Shown here piece by piece: positions 8,355 to 14,658 of a stretch of DNA of 64,000 nucleotides (positions within the stretch are counted from its first letter, which is position 1; every line of letters starts with the position of its first letter). The notes beneath the pieces were generated by a model, which worked only from the letters and a program-made list of their open reading frames with translations, did no database searches and was not told the DNA's origin. A program made the position numbers and the translations under genes. Source of the DNA: Tritrichomonas musculus (lineage: Eukaryota > Parabasalia > Tritrichomonadida > Tritrichomonadidae); assembly GCA_039105265.1 (NCBI GenBank), contig JAPFFF010000029.1, positions 1 through 64,000 of the forward strand. Direction: 5' to 3'.

Positions 8355-8447
8355 AGTAGTAATAGTAGACCGGCTCGACAGGTGATAAAAAAGGGGTATC
8401 AAAAGGGGTAGGGTTAAAATACATATTTTAAGTTGACGATAGACACT

Positions 8448-8533
8448 TTTGAATTTACATCTTTGAACTTGTTTAGTAGTATATATCAGTCGGTTTCCGT
8501 CAGGTGAAGCCCGCCGTCAACACGACTAATGAA
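8448..8533. other. Conserved terminal-repeat core block
   Basis: An 86-bp block kept between the otherwise diverged terminal repeats of A (6364-6451) and B (here and 30385-30470). Constant parts are GTCGTGTTGACG, CCTGACGGAAACCGACT, ATATATACTACTAAA and CAAGTTCAAAGATGTAAATT. It is non-coding, so the conservation suggests a binding site for replication, integration or packaging factors. Confidence 0.6.
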
Positions 8534-8601
8534 CAAAAATAACACAACTCAAAAAATCGAACTTTCAAAAATTTTTTATTTTTTTATCAGCAATTTATAA
8601 A

Positions 8602-8880
8602 ATGTCAAACCAAGCCGAAGCTGCGAGCACTCGCTGCCTCCGACAAACGGAGGAACAATTAAGCACCCTCATTAATAGAATCAATAAAAAGCTAAAAGGA
8701 TGGAGACCTGCATTAAAATACCTCTACGATAATGATGATATCATAGATGAAGTACTAAAAGAGATAAATCACTTTATTAAACAGCTAAAGAAATTCAACG
8801 GTAGCTGCGAACACTCGCTGCCTCCGACGAACGGAGGACCTGCTGAATTAATAGCTGAACTTGAAGAACTCATTTATTAG
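8602..8880 (+). CDS. Small helical protein encoded inside the terminal repeat (92 aa), left copy
   Basis: Function not recognised. It lies wholly within the 570-bp terminal repeat, so each element carries it twice in opposite orientation. It is helical (STLINRINKKLKGWRPALKY, then DEVLKEINHFIKQLKKF). Two copies of a 36-bp palindromic micro-element make up part of the protein in two different frames (about residues 6-18 and 67-80). The upstream region is A/T-rich with TTTTTTATTTTTTTATC. It overlaps the 75-aa gene tail to tail by 11 bp. Confidence 0.65.
   Translation: MSNQAEAASTRCLRQTEEQLSTLINRINKKLKGWRPALKYLYDNDDIIDEVLKEINHFIKQLKKFNGSCEHSLPPTNGGPAELIAELEELIY
8619..8654 (+). repeat. 36-bp palindromic micro-element (type 1, variant) in the 92-aa gene
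   Basis: Begins AGCTGCGAGCACTCGCTGCC and ends with an imperfect hairpin around CGACAAACGG. It differs from the identical pair at 8803-8838 and 24225-24260 at two positions. Here it is read as AASTRCLRQTEE. Mirrored at 30264-30299. Unit 2 copy at 42413-42448. Confidence 0.85.
8803..8838 (+). repeat. 36-bp palindromic micro-element (type 1) in the 92-aa gene
   Basis: It contains two adjacent hairpins: GCGA/TCGC and CCTCCG/CGGAGG with short loops. It is identical to the copy in the polymerase gene at 24225-24260 (opposite strand). Here it is read as SCEHSLPPTNGG. Mirrored at 30080-30115. Unit 2 copy at 42597-42632. Confidence 0.9.
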
Positions 8881-9097
8881 ACAATTCATTTAATTCATTC
8901 TCAAGCTGATGAACTTTATTTTTGAGGCTGTTGATGTCTTCAATAAGAGACTCACGAACGGCAAGACCGTCAGAGCCAAGCATTCCCGATTTGATATTGT
9001 TGAGATATTGTTTGTAATCATAACACTTTTCTTTCAATCCTCGTTTGATACGTTTTAATTCAGGAATTTCTTTCTTGTATTCTGTTAGTTCACTCAT
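8870..9097 (-). CDS. Small coiled-coil protein (75 aa), element B
   Basis: Function not recognised. An almost wholly helical protein. The carboxy half (ESLIEDINSLKNKVHQLENE) has a regular heptad pattern typical of a coiled coil, and the amino half is basic. The last third of the gene is inside the left terminal repeat. A remnant of the same carboxy end occurs in element A's right repeat, which shows that the gene existed in A's lineage. It is divergent from the 77-aa gene with a 14-bp gap. Confidence 0.7.
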   Translation of the reverse strand: MSELTEYKKEIPELKRIKRGLKEKCYDYKQYLNNIKSGMLGSDGLAVRESLIEDINSLKNKVHQLENELNELSNK

Positions 9098-9111
9098 TTA
9101 ATAACAATTAA

Positions 9112-9345
9112 ATGTCTGTTATTAATCAAATGAGAACCGTTCATGATGATAAACACAAAAACTATTTTGATAGATTACAATTAACGATGCAAAAGAATAG
9201 AACAAAAATAAACTCAGCTCCGACAGTGAAATGTTATAATGAAAAAGGTAATGTATTTCATGAACCACAGCCAAAAACGACTAAATCATTAAATCATCAT
9301 GATTCACTTAATCATTCTGTGGTTGTCAGGAGCAACAACATTTAA
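9112..9345 (+). CDS. Small basic protein (77 aa), element B
   Basis: Function not recognised. Polar and basic, rich in Asn, His and Lys, with no hydrophobic segment; probably disordered. It begins at ATG 9112, 14 bp from the divergent 75-aa gene, and its last 42 bp overlap the end of the converging 176-aa gene. Support is weaker than for its neighbours because no homologue is present in this window for comparison. Confidence 0.55.
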   Translation: MSVINQMRTVHDDKHKNYFDRLQLTMQKNRTKINSAPTVKCYNEKGNVFHEPQPKTTKSLNHHDSLNHSVVVRSNNI

Positions 9346-9834
9346 TACATATTCATTAATGACTTTTGATTGCTGATCAACAACATTTGAAAGCTTATTG
9401 ATATGTTCTTCAAGTATTTTATTTTTATCGATGAGCTGTTTAATGATGATATCAACGTGAATCAACTTACTGTCAAACAAATCGCGAAGTTCATCGGTTT
9501 TGGAAGATATAACATCAACTGTTTCTCTCAGAATAATAATATCAGCGGTGATATTGTCATTCTCAAGTGTTTTAGTGATTGTATTCCCGACTTTCTTCAA
9601 ATAAATGTCTCCGTCACATCGTTTTCCTTCTTTGCAATTACGTTTAGTTATTTTGTATTCATTTCCGTCATTAGTGATGATTTTATAAATCTTGTTCAAA
9701 TAGTTTGTCGTTTGTGATTTCATTTGATCAATATTTTTATGACAGAACAAATCGAATTCTTCAAGTGATTTAAATACTTTAACTTCATTTCTGTTTTCAT
9801 TTATTATTTTAACTTCATTGATGTTTTCATTCAT
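9304..9834 (-). CDS. Coiled-coil protein with small Cys-containing domain (176 aa), element B
   Basis: Function not recognised. Residues about 20-95 form a small mixed domain with KITKRNCKEGKRCDGDIYL, loosely reminiscent of short DNA-binding or Cys/Lys-rich viral domains. Residues about 100-165 form a long coiled coil (VDIIIKQLIDKNKILEEHIN). This domain order, a head with a coiled-coil tail, suits an oligomeric regulator or scaffold, which is inference. The long frame on the opposite strand (9403-9717) is a shadow. Confidence 0.7.
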   Translation of the reverse strand: MNENINEVKIINENRNEVKVFKSLEEFDLFCHKNIDQMKSQTTNYLNKIYKIITNDGNEYKITKRNCKEGKRCDGDIYLKKVGNTITKTLENDNITADIIILRETVDVISSKTDELRDLFDSKLIHVDIIIKQLIDKNKILEEHINKLSNVVDQQSKVINEYVLNVVAPDNHRMIK

Positions 9835-9866
9835 TTGAGTTTATGATAAAACGTTTATAGATATCA

Positions 9867-10118
9867 TTAAACTTTATCTAATATTGACTTTCCGACCGTT
9901 CCAACTCGACCTACCGTACTTAAACCTGTATCAATAGTGTCAATAACTTGACCGACGCCTGGAATGAATTTCGTTATCGGTTTAACTTTATCGATAATCT
10001 GTTTTCCGACATCAACGACTTTAGGAATGTTATCAACAATCTTTGTTGCTACGTCTTTGATTTTGTTTCCGAACTTCTTGAAACCGTTCTTTATCTTATT
10101 GAATATGCCTATACCCAT
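9867..10118 (-). CDS. Small basic amphipathic virion-type protein (83 aa), element B
   Basis: It begins MGIGIFNKIKNGFKKFGNKI, then alternates Lys and hydrophobic residues in amphipathic helices, and has a Gly/Pro turn FIPGVGQVIDTIDTG (about 52-66). Composition and size recall the small core or membrane-active proteins of adenovirus-like and Polinton particles (pVI/pX type). That is an analogy and not a recognised match. It lies next to, and divergent from, the candidate capsid gene, with a 52-bp gap, which fits a virion role. Confidence 0.65.
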   Translation of the reverse strand: MGIGIFNKIKNGFKKFGNKIKDVATKIVDNIPKVVDVGKQIIDKVKPITKFIPGVGQVIDTIDTGLSTVGRVGTVGKSILDKV

Positions 10119-10170
10119 TTAAAGAGTAAATAAAAGAGATAATATATTGATTCTTTTTATTAAATCATAA

Positions 10171-12039
10171 ATGTTATATCGTAATGAGAGATCACATAAC
10201 CATCAAATCGAAACAGGAAATGTATTGCATGCATTTGAAGAGATGCGTCATATGATTAACGTTAATGACGGAACACGTTCATTTTCATTCAGAACTGTTG
10301 ACTGTCATGATCAGCCCGCACCGTTTACAGCAGGTCAATACTCACAAATCAGTTTAACTCATCCTGATCATTTCATAAGTGATGTTGACAAAGGATTTCT
10401 GACATTTCATGTCAAACTAGATTTACAGTTGAATACCGATCTTGATAAATTGCGAACCATTGAAGACCCTCAACACTTCTACAAACTGTTTGTCGGCTTC
10501 AAATCATCAAATCAGTTGTTCGATCGTTTAGAGATTCTACATAATAATGTTAATGTCGGATATCAACAGAATGAATGTGTTCGTGAAGGTTTCTTATATT
10601 CTGCACTTAAACCAGAAACAGAAAAGAAAAGACGTAGATTCGTTCATTCTTTATGGGAAAATGTAAGTCAATATTCACAAACAATGGCAGGAACGTATGT
10701 AAATCTGATGAATTTCAAAGAGAACGGAAGAGCACAAGTTGAATTTGATTTAAACCTTCCGTTTGATGACTTACTAGCATTACAGGCATTTGATCTGTTC
10801 CCTAACGGAATCATCGGTGATTTATCAATTCGTTTTCAAGTCAGCCCCGCCGGTCTTGTTTGGGCTGTTATTGATCCGTATGTAGTTGCTGAAACAAAAG
10901 CATTTCTCGAAGATGATGAATCTGTTTCTGCTGAATCATTAGATAAACTTCGTGATTTAAAGGTTCGCGGTAAACTTAAACGTCAATTCACACAAATCGG
11001 TAATGAAGCAACCATTCCTTCCGTGTTTGATCAAACACTTACAATCAAATATCAAAGAATACATGCAGGTAATCCTGTTGAGGAAGATGAAACACCAAAA
11101 GAAGTTGTATTTCATTACACAACTGATGATTATGAGAAGTTTCATGTGAAAGAGTCTGATGTTAATAAAGGATCGTTTGCAGAAATGATAGCATCAAATA
11201 ATCCCGATGCTCCGTTGGCTCCGGGCGATGTTGTTAAAATCTTAGAAACAAAACATAAAGACATTGAATATTCAAACGGTGTTGCAACATTGACCTGCAA
11301 TCAAATGACAATCACTCTTTGCAAATCAAACATGCAGGGCTACGGTGTTTGTGAAGCAACACGTCAAGGTATTGAAAACATTTTACGTGAAGGCTTAGTA
11401 ATTCCTTCACAGAAGGTTGATTATCATGCATTTCCGATTGCTGCCGCCGCAAACGGAATCAAATCAACATTGAACATACCTTTGATTAACGTTACAACGA
11501 TATCGGTTCTGTTTCCAAAGCATCATAATGATTTGACTGTATTTGAAAACCCTGTTTATCAAAACTGTTATTTGAACATAGGCGGTAAGAACTTCCCTGA
11601 CGAGAACGTAGATACCATCGGTGCAAGATTCTTTGAAAATCAATTGACTGCCGGTGATTTAGACGCAATTACACTTCAATGTACAAAGGAATTTGAAGAT
11701 TCATTTACTATGCCAAAGAACGACTCACGAGGTAATCGATACAAAAACACTTTGTCTGATGCAACATCATTTGTATTCAATATTCAAACTGAAAGATCAT
11801 CTGCAGGTTATTGTTATGACGGACTTGATGGAGGTTTTGGTAATGTTCAAATTCAAATCAACGGTCAACCAATTCACACAGGTGTGAACGATACATATTA
11901 TAATGTAAATGAAGAAGGTACAGTTCATCCACCCCCCTGTCAGTTATGTTTGTGCCGTGATACATACTTTAAATTATCTCTCGAAGGTTTAGAATACGTT
12001 GATGATGAAACGCCAAAAGGTTCGCAAGCTAATGAATAA
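10171..12039 (+). CDS. Candidate major capsid protein, double jelly-roll type (622 aa), element B
   Basis: Likely the hexon-like shell protein. Length fits Polinton capsid proteins (about 600 aa). The N-terminal part shows the usual features of a first jelly roll: PFTAGQYSQISLTHPDHFIS, then strands FLTFHVKLDLQL, then a Phe/Leu-rich PFDDLLALQAFDLFPNGIIG segment (about 205-225). A second beta-rich half runs from about residue 290 (TIKYQRIHAG) to the end. No signal peptide or membrane segment is seen. It is followed by integrase. Its 3' flank holds a 44-bp repeat shared with the fibre gene. The identification rests on size, position and beta pattern. Confidence 0.8.
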   Translation: MLYRNERSHNHQIETGNVLHAFEEMRHMINVNDGTRSFSFRTVDCHDQPAPFTAGQYSQISLTHPDHFISDVDKGFLTFHVKLDLQLNTDLDKLRTIEDPQHFYKLFVGFKSSNQLFDRLEILHNNVNVGYQQNECVREGFLYSALKPETEKKRRRFVHSLWENVSQYSQTMAGTYVNLMNFKENGRAQVEFDLNLPFDDLLALQAFDLFPNGIIGDLSIRFQVSPAGLVWAVIDPYVVAETKAFLEDDESVSAESLDKLRDLKVRGKLKRQFTQIGNEATIPSVFDQTLTIKYQRIHAGNPVEEDETPKEVVFHYTTDDYEKFHVKESDVNKGSFAEMIASNNPDAPLAPGDVVKILETKHKDIEYSNGVATLTCNQMTITLCKSNMQGYGVCEATRQGIENILREGLVIPSQKVDYHAFPIAAAANGIKSTLNIPLINVTTISVLFPKHHNDLTVFENPVYQNCYLNIGGKNFPDENVDTIGARFFENQLTAGDLDAITLQCTKEFEDSFTMPKNDSRGNRYKNTLSDATSFVFNIQTERSSAGYCYDGLDGGFGNVQIQINGQPIHTGVNDTYYNVNEEGTVHPPPCQLCLCRDTYFKLSLEGLEYVDDETPKGSQANE

Positions 12040-12046
12040 ATAAACT

Positions 12047-12090
12047 GATTTCGATTGAAGGTTAAAATTACCCCTTTCTATATCTCTTTT
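12047..12090 (+). repeat. 44-bp gene-end repeat, copy 1
   Basis: Begins GATTTCGATTGAAGGTTAAA and ends in a pyrimidine-rich CTATATCTCTTTTTA stretch. It starts 8 bp after the capsid gene stop. Related copies are at 20314-20357 (same strand), 21461-21504 and 27453-27483 (opposite strand). Possible 3'-end or termination signal. Unit 2 copy at 45841-45884. Confidence 0.75.
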
Positions 12091-12116
12091 TATTTTTGTG
12101 ATTCTTTGACTGTTCC

Positions 12117-12149
12117 GTTCACGGGCGGCATTTGAAGGCTTTATTTTTG
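12117..12149 (+). repeat. CACGGGCGGCATTT repeat, copy 1
   Basis: A GC-rich block TTCACGGGCGGCATTT followed by GGCTTTATTTTTG. A near copy lies at 20284-20314 after the fibre gene. Both occur in the gap after a large structural gene, next to the 44-bp repeat. Unit 2 copy at 45911-45943. Confidence 0.75.
12140..12149 (+). promoter_or_regulatory. TTTATTTTTG motif before integrase
   Basis: Candidate promoter element ending 8 bp before the integrase ATG. The same motif sits at nearly the same spacing before the 81-aa genes. Confidence 0.4.
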
Positions 12150-12157
12150 CGATCAAA

Positions 12158-13273
12158 ATGAATGAATACATCGAAGACACAGCGAGTGCACGCAGCTACA
12201 AAGAATCAATTAATTATCCTTTCAAATCTAAATACAAGTACATCAAAGACACAAACATTAAAACTGAGCCCTATATTAAGGATTTCCGATTGAAAACAGT
12301 AAAGAAACTATCAAAACCTGACTTCTCATTTGAGCCTCATTGTTGGGAAATGGATATAATGTTTGCATTAAACAAAGCTTATCTTGTTCTTATCAATGTA
12401 AACACGAAATACTTAATTGTTGAACCGATTGCGGACAGAACTGAGTTAACTATAATCAAAGTAATTGATAAACTAGTTAATAAAAGGAATATCAGAATCG
12501 AAACAATTAAATGTGATGGTGAACAGGCTTTTATATCAAATGCATTCAAAAGTTATTGCAACGGAGACGAAAGATACCAATCAAACAAACCGTCAATTAA
12601 ATTCAAAGCCCCAAACAAAATAAAGTTAATCATTGATGATTCACCTTTCACGAACGCACATAAATGTGTTGATGCAGTAATCAGAACTTTACGAAACGCC
12701 TTCGGTCAATCACAACAACGAATGACAAACAATGTATTGATACAACAAACGGTTAAATGGTACAATAACACACCTCATTCATCTCTTCGTTTATTGAATC
12801 CTTTATACACATCATTTGATGAAGAAACTGATGAATACCTTGACAAACGACAATCAAAATACATTTATCTAACACCTCAACAGATGCAAGACGACCGCGA
12901 CTTTGAATGGCAGTACATAAGAGCGAAATCAATGCAATTGAAAGAGATTCAACAAAAACAACGATTTAAAGGTCTTCTGTCATATAAACCAAAAAATATA
13001 ATACTCATTCACACCGATTACGCGAAAACAGAAAAGAAACATGAAAAGCGAAGAAGAGTATTCAATGAACTCGCTGAATTCATTTGCTATGAGTCCGGAA
13101 ACGTTAAATGTAAACTATTAAATCCTTTGCGTCAAACTAACAAAACACTGAAGAATAAAACAATAATAACAGTTCCTATCATGTACACAAAATATGTTTG
13201 TTCATCAATAGATGCTTTGAATGATGATTATAAAATATTCTTTTTGACTTATAAAACGCAAAATGAAAGCTAA
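12158..13273 (+). CDS. Retroviral-type (RVE) integrase (371 aa), element B
   Basis: Inserts element DNA into the genome by strand transfer at its ends. The RNase H-like core runs from about residue 60 to 215. It contains CWEMDIMF with Asp66 on the first strand, YLIVEPI on the next strand, IKCDGEQAF with Asp120, and the later helix VIRTLRNAFG (about 175-184) followed by WYNNTPHSSL, all usual landmarks of Polinton integrases. The carboxy part (about 270-370) is basic and beta-rich and probably binds DNA. Near the start, DTASARSYK is encoded by half of the micro-palindrome seen elsewhere. The stop overlaps the next gene by 11 bp. Confidence 0.9.
   Translation: MNEYIEDTASARSYKESINYPFKSKYKYIKDTNIKTEPYIKDFRLKTVKKLSKPDFSFEPHCWEMDIMFALNKAYLVLINVNTKYLIVEPIADRTELTIIKVIDKLVNKRNIRIETIKCDGEQAFISNAFKSYCNGDERYQSNKPSIKFKAPNKIKLIIDDSPFTNAHKCVDAVIRTLRNAFGQSQQRMTNNVLIQQTVKWYNNTPHSSLRLLNPLYTSFDEETDEYLDKRQSKYIYLTPQQMQDDRDFEWQYIRAKSMQLKEIQQKQRFKGLLSYKPKNIILIHTDYAKTEKKHEKRRRVFNELAEFICYESGNVKCKLLNPLRQTNKTLKNKTIITVPIMYTKYVCSSIDALNDDYKIFFLTYKTQNES
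12179..12199 (-). repeat. Half of the type 1 micro-palindrome in the integrase gene
   Basis: AGCGAGTGCACGCAGCTAC matches the one-hairpin half of the 36-bp element (AGCGAGTGTTCGCAGCTAC in the right terminal repeat) except for two loop bases. It is translated as part of ASARSY near the amino end of integrase. Unit 2 copy at 45973-45993. Confidence 0.65.
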
Positions 13274-13613
13274 ACAAGCAATCACAAAACGATACTATCA
13301 CACACAAACAAAAGATTTTAATCTTCCTGATGATTTCGTTTATAGTCGCAACAAGAAGTACATTGTTGTTCAGTATTGTGGGGCTGTTGTCAATCAACAT
13401 ATTGTTGGTGATTTAATGGTTCATTCAGATATAGTTGAATTCATGCCTTTCTGCGACCATTTCATAATGCTTGCTAACAGACGACAAACGAAATACAGGA
13501 AATATGAGTGTCTGAACAACACAAAGAAAGAATACAGGTTATGGTTCACAGACATGAAAGGAAACGTTATTGAACCTGAATCATTTATATTCAGTTGTTT
13601 ATTAATTTATTGA
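13263..13613 (+). CDS. Small beta-rich protein, possible minor virion protein (116 aa), element B
   Basis: It starts inside the end of the integrase gene (11-bp overlap). The carboxy end, YRLWFTDMKGNVIEPESFIF followed by a last hydrophobic strand, resembles from memory the closing strands of a small virion protein found in animal Polintons (a pattern of W/F-T-D-x-x-G-N and a final strand). No catalytic motif is visible. Position in the structural block supports a particle role. Moderate certainty for the gene, low for the role. Confidence 0.7.
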   Translation: MKAKQAITKRYYHTQTKDFNLPDDFVYSRNKKYIVVQYCGAVVNQHIVGDLMVHSDIVEFMPFCDHFIMLANRRQTKYRKYECLNNTKKEYRLWFTDMKGNVIEPESFIFSCLLIY

Positions 13614-13626
13614 AGTATCAAAGAAT

Positions 13627-14589
13627 ATGTTTAATAATCTCGGTAATTTGTTTAAAACAAAGGAACAAATCGAGAGAGAAGAACGAGAGAAAGCGATACG
13701 TATACAAAGACAGAAAGTCCGTGAACGGGCACGTGATATAAGAAATAAAGCATATGAAGTACAACATATTGGAAATGCAAATGCACAATTATATCAAACA
13801 CAAGCAAATGTATTGAGGACTCAATTACCACCGAGAACTAATTTACTGGATTACCAAAGACAAACAAATAATTTGGTATTAAATGAACAACAGGAACATA
13901 ATGATTTTCGTTTGAAAAGAAAGCTGCAAGATTATCAATACATTAATCGAAATCAACATATTGATGATGTTCAAGAGGAATACCAGAAGACGAAACAAAC
14001 GTGTTTCGGAAATCAACCACCACCACAAATGAATCAATTTAATCAACCGCCACAGACATCAACATACTCAATACCTGTTATCAATTCACCTCCACAAACA
14101 CCAAAAATAAATAAACATATTCAATTTGCTGACGCGACTACATCACCGTATCTGAAGGATTTCGGGACATCTCCCTACAAATCACCCCCACAAACAAATA
14201 AGTTTGCTAATGCTGCAACATCTCCTTTCAAATCACCACAAAATGAAGAAGTATCATTTGCAAATGTGAAAGTTTATCATGTATCTTCTTCATCTGACGA
14301 CGATAATGATAACCCGCCAATAAAGTACGGATGGATTGCTTTCAGTGATGATGAATCACCTCAACCGTATTCAATAAGAAAAACATTTTCATCTTCATCT
14401 GATTCATTACTTTCTGATTCATCTTCCGATACATTCCCTAACGGATCACCAAAAAATAAAAAACAAAGTGATTCAAAGGGTAAACACAGTAAAAAACAAA
14501 CGAATTCACAACCGTTTCCAATACATAATGATTCTTTAAATACTGCGGGCAGTGACTCAACGAGAAGGAGGAGAAGAAGACCGTCATAA
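13627..14589 (+). CDS. Coiled-coil protein with Ser-rich region and Arg tail (320 aa), element B
   Basis: Residues about 10-125 are a long charged helix (KTKEQIEREEREKAIRIQRQ onward), likely a coiled coil. Residues 130-220 are Pro/Gln/Asn-rich with repeated SPP(Q)T and (A/T)TSP(Y/F)K motifs, as in phosphorylated disordered regions. A Ser/Asp-rich segment follows, and the end is a run of Arg (RRRRRRPS). The acidic/Ser body plus Arg tail suggests a DNA-condensing or scaffold protein of the particle. This is inference; no family is recognised. Confidence 0.75.
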   Translation: MFNNLGNLFKTKEQIEREEREKAIRIQRQKVRERARDIRNKAYEVQHIGNANAQLYQTQANVLRTQLPPRTNLLDYQRQTNNLVLNEQQEHNDFRLKRKLQDYQYINRNQHIDDVQEEYQKTKQTCFGNQPPPQMNQFNQPPQTSTYSIPVINSPPQTPKINKHIQFADATTSPYLKDFGTSPYKSPPQTNKFANAATSPFKSPQNEEVSFANVKVYHVSSSSDDDNDNPPIKYGWIAFSDDESPQPYSIRKTFSSSSDSLLSDSSSDTFPNGSPKNKKQSDSKGKHSKKQTNSQPFPIHNDSLNTAGSDSTRRRRRRPS

Positions 14590-14658
14590 AAATAAAATCA
14601 TCATTTTGCAAAAGAGGTTCAAGGTAGCTTCATCAAATAATCATTAATTTATTTTTAT

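Larger units (their letters stand above)
8355..8924. repeat. Left terminal inverted repeat of element B (570 bp)
   Basis: Identical by eye to the reverse complement of 29994-30563 (positions sum to 38918). The outer end reads AGTAGTAATAGTAG, a short trinucleotide-like repeat. Inside are a conserved block (8448-8533) shared with element A's repeat, the complete 92-aa gene and the tail of the 75-aa gene. The inner boundary falls at a TTTATTTTTG sequence. Terminal repeats of this length are usual for Polintons. Confidence 0.9.

Noticed and set aside
7333-8424. 363-aa frame as an independent full polymerase-like gene
   Set aside because: Its first 23 codons belong to the terminal repeat of element B and are shared with the fibre piece; the rest is only a polymerase piece.
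9403-9717. 104-aa hydrophobic frame
   Set aside because: Lies opposite the 176-aa coiled-coil gene; its hydrophobic look is the complement of Lys/Asp/Asn codons.
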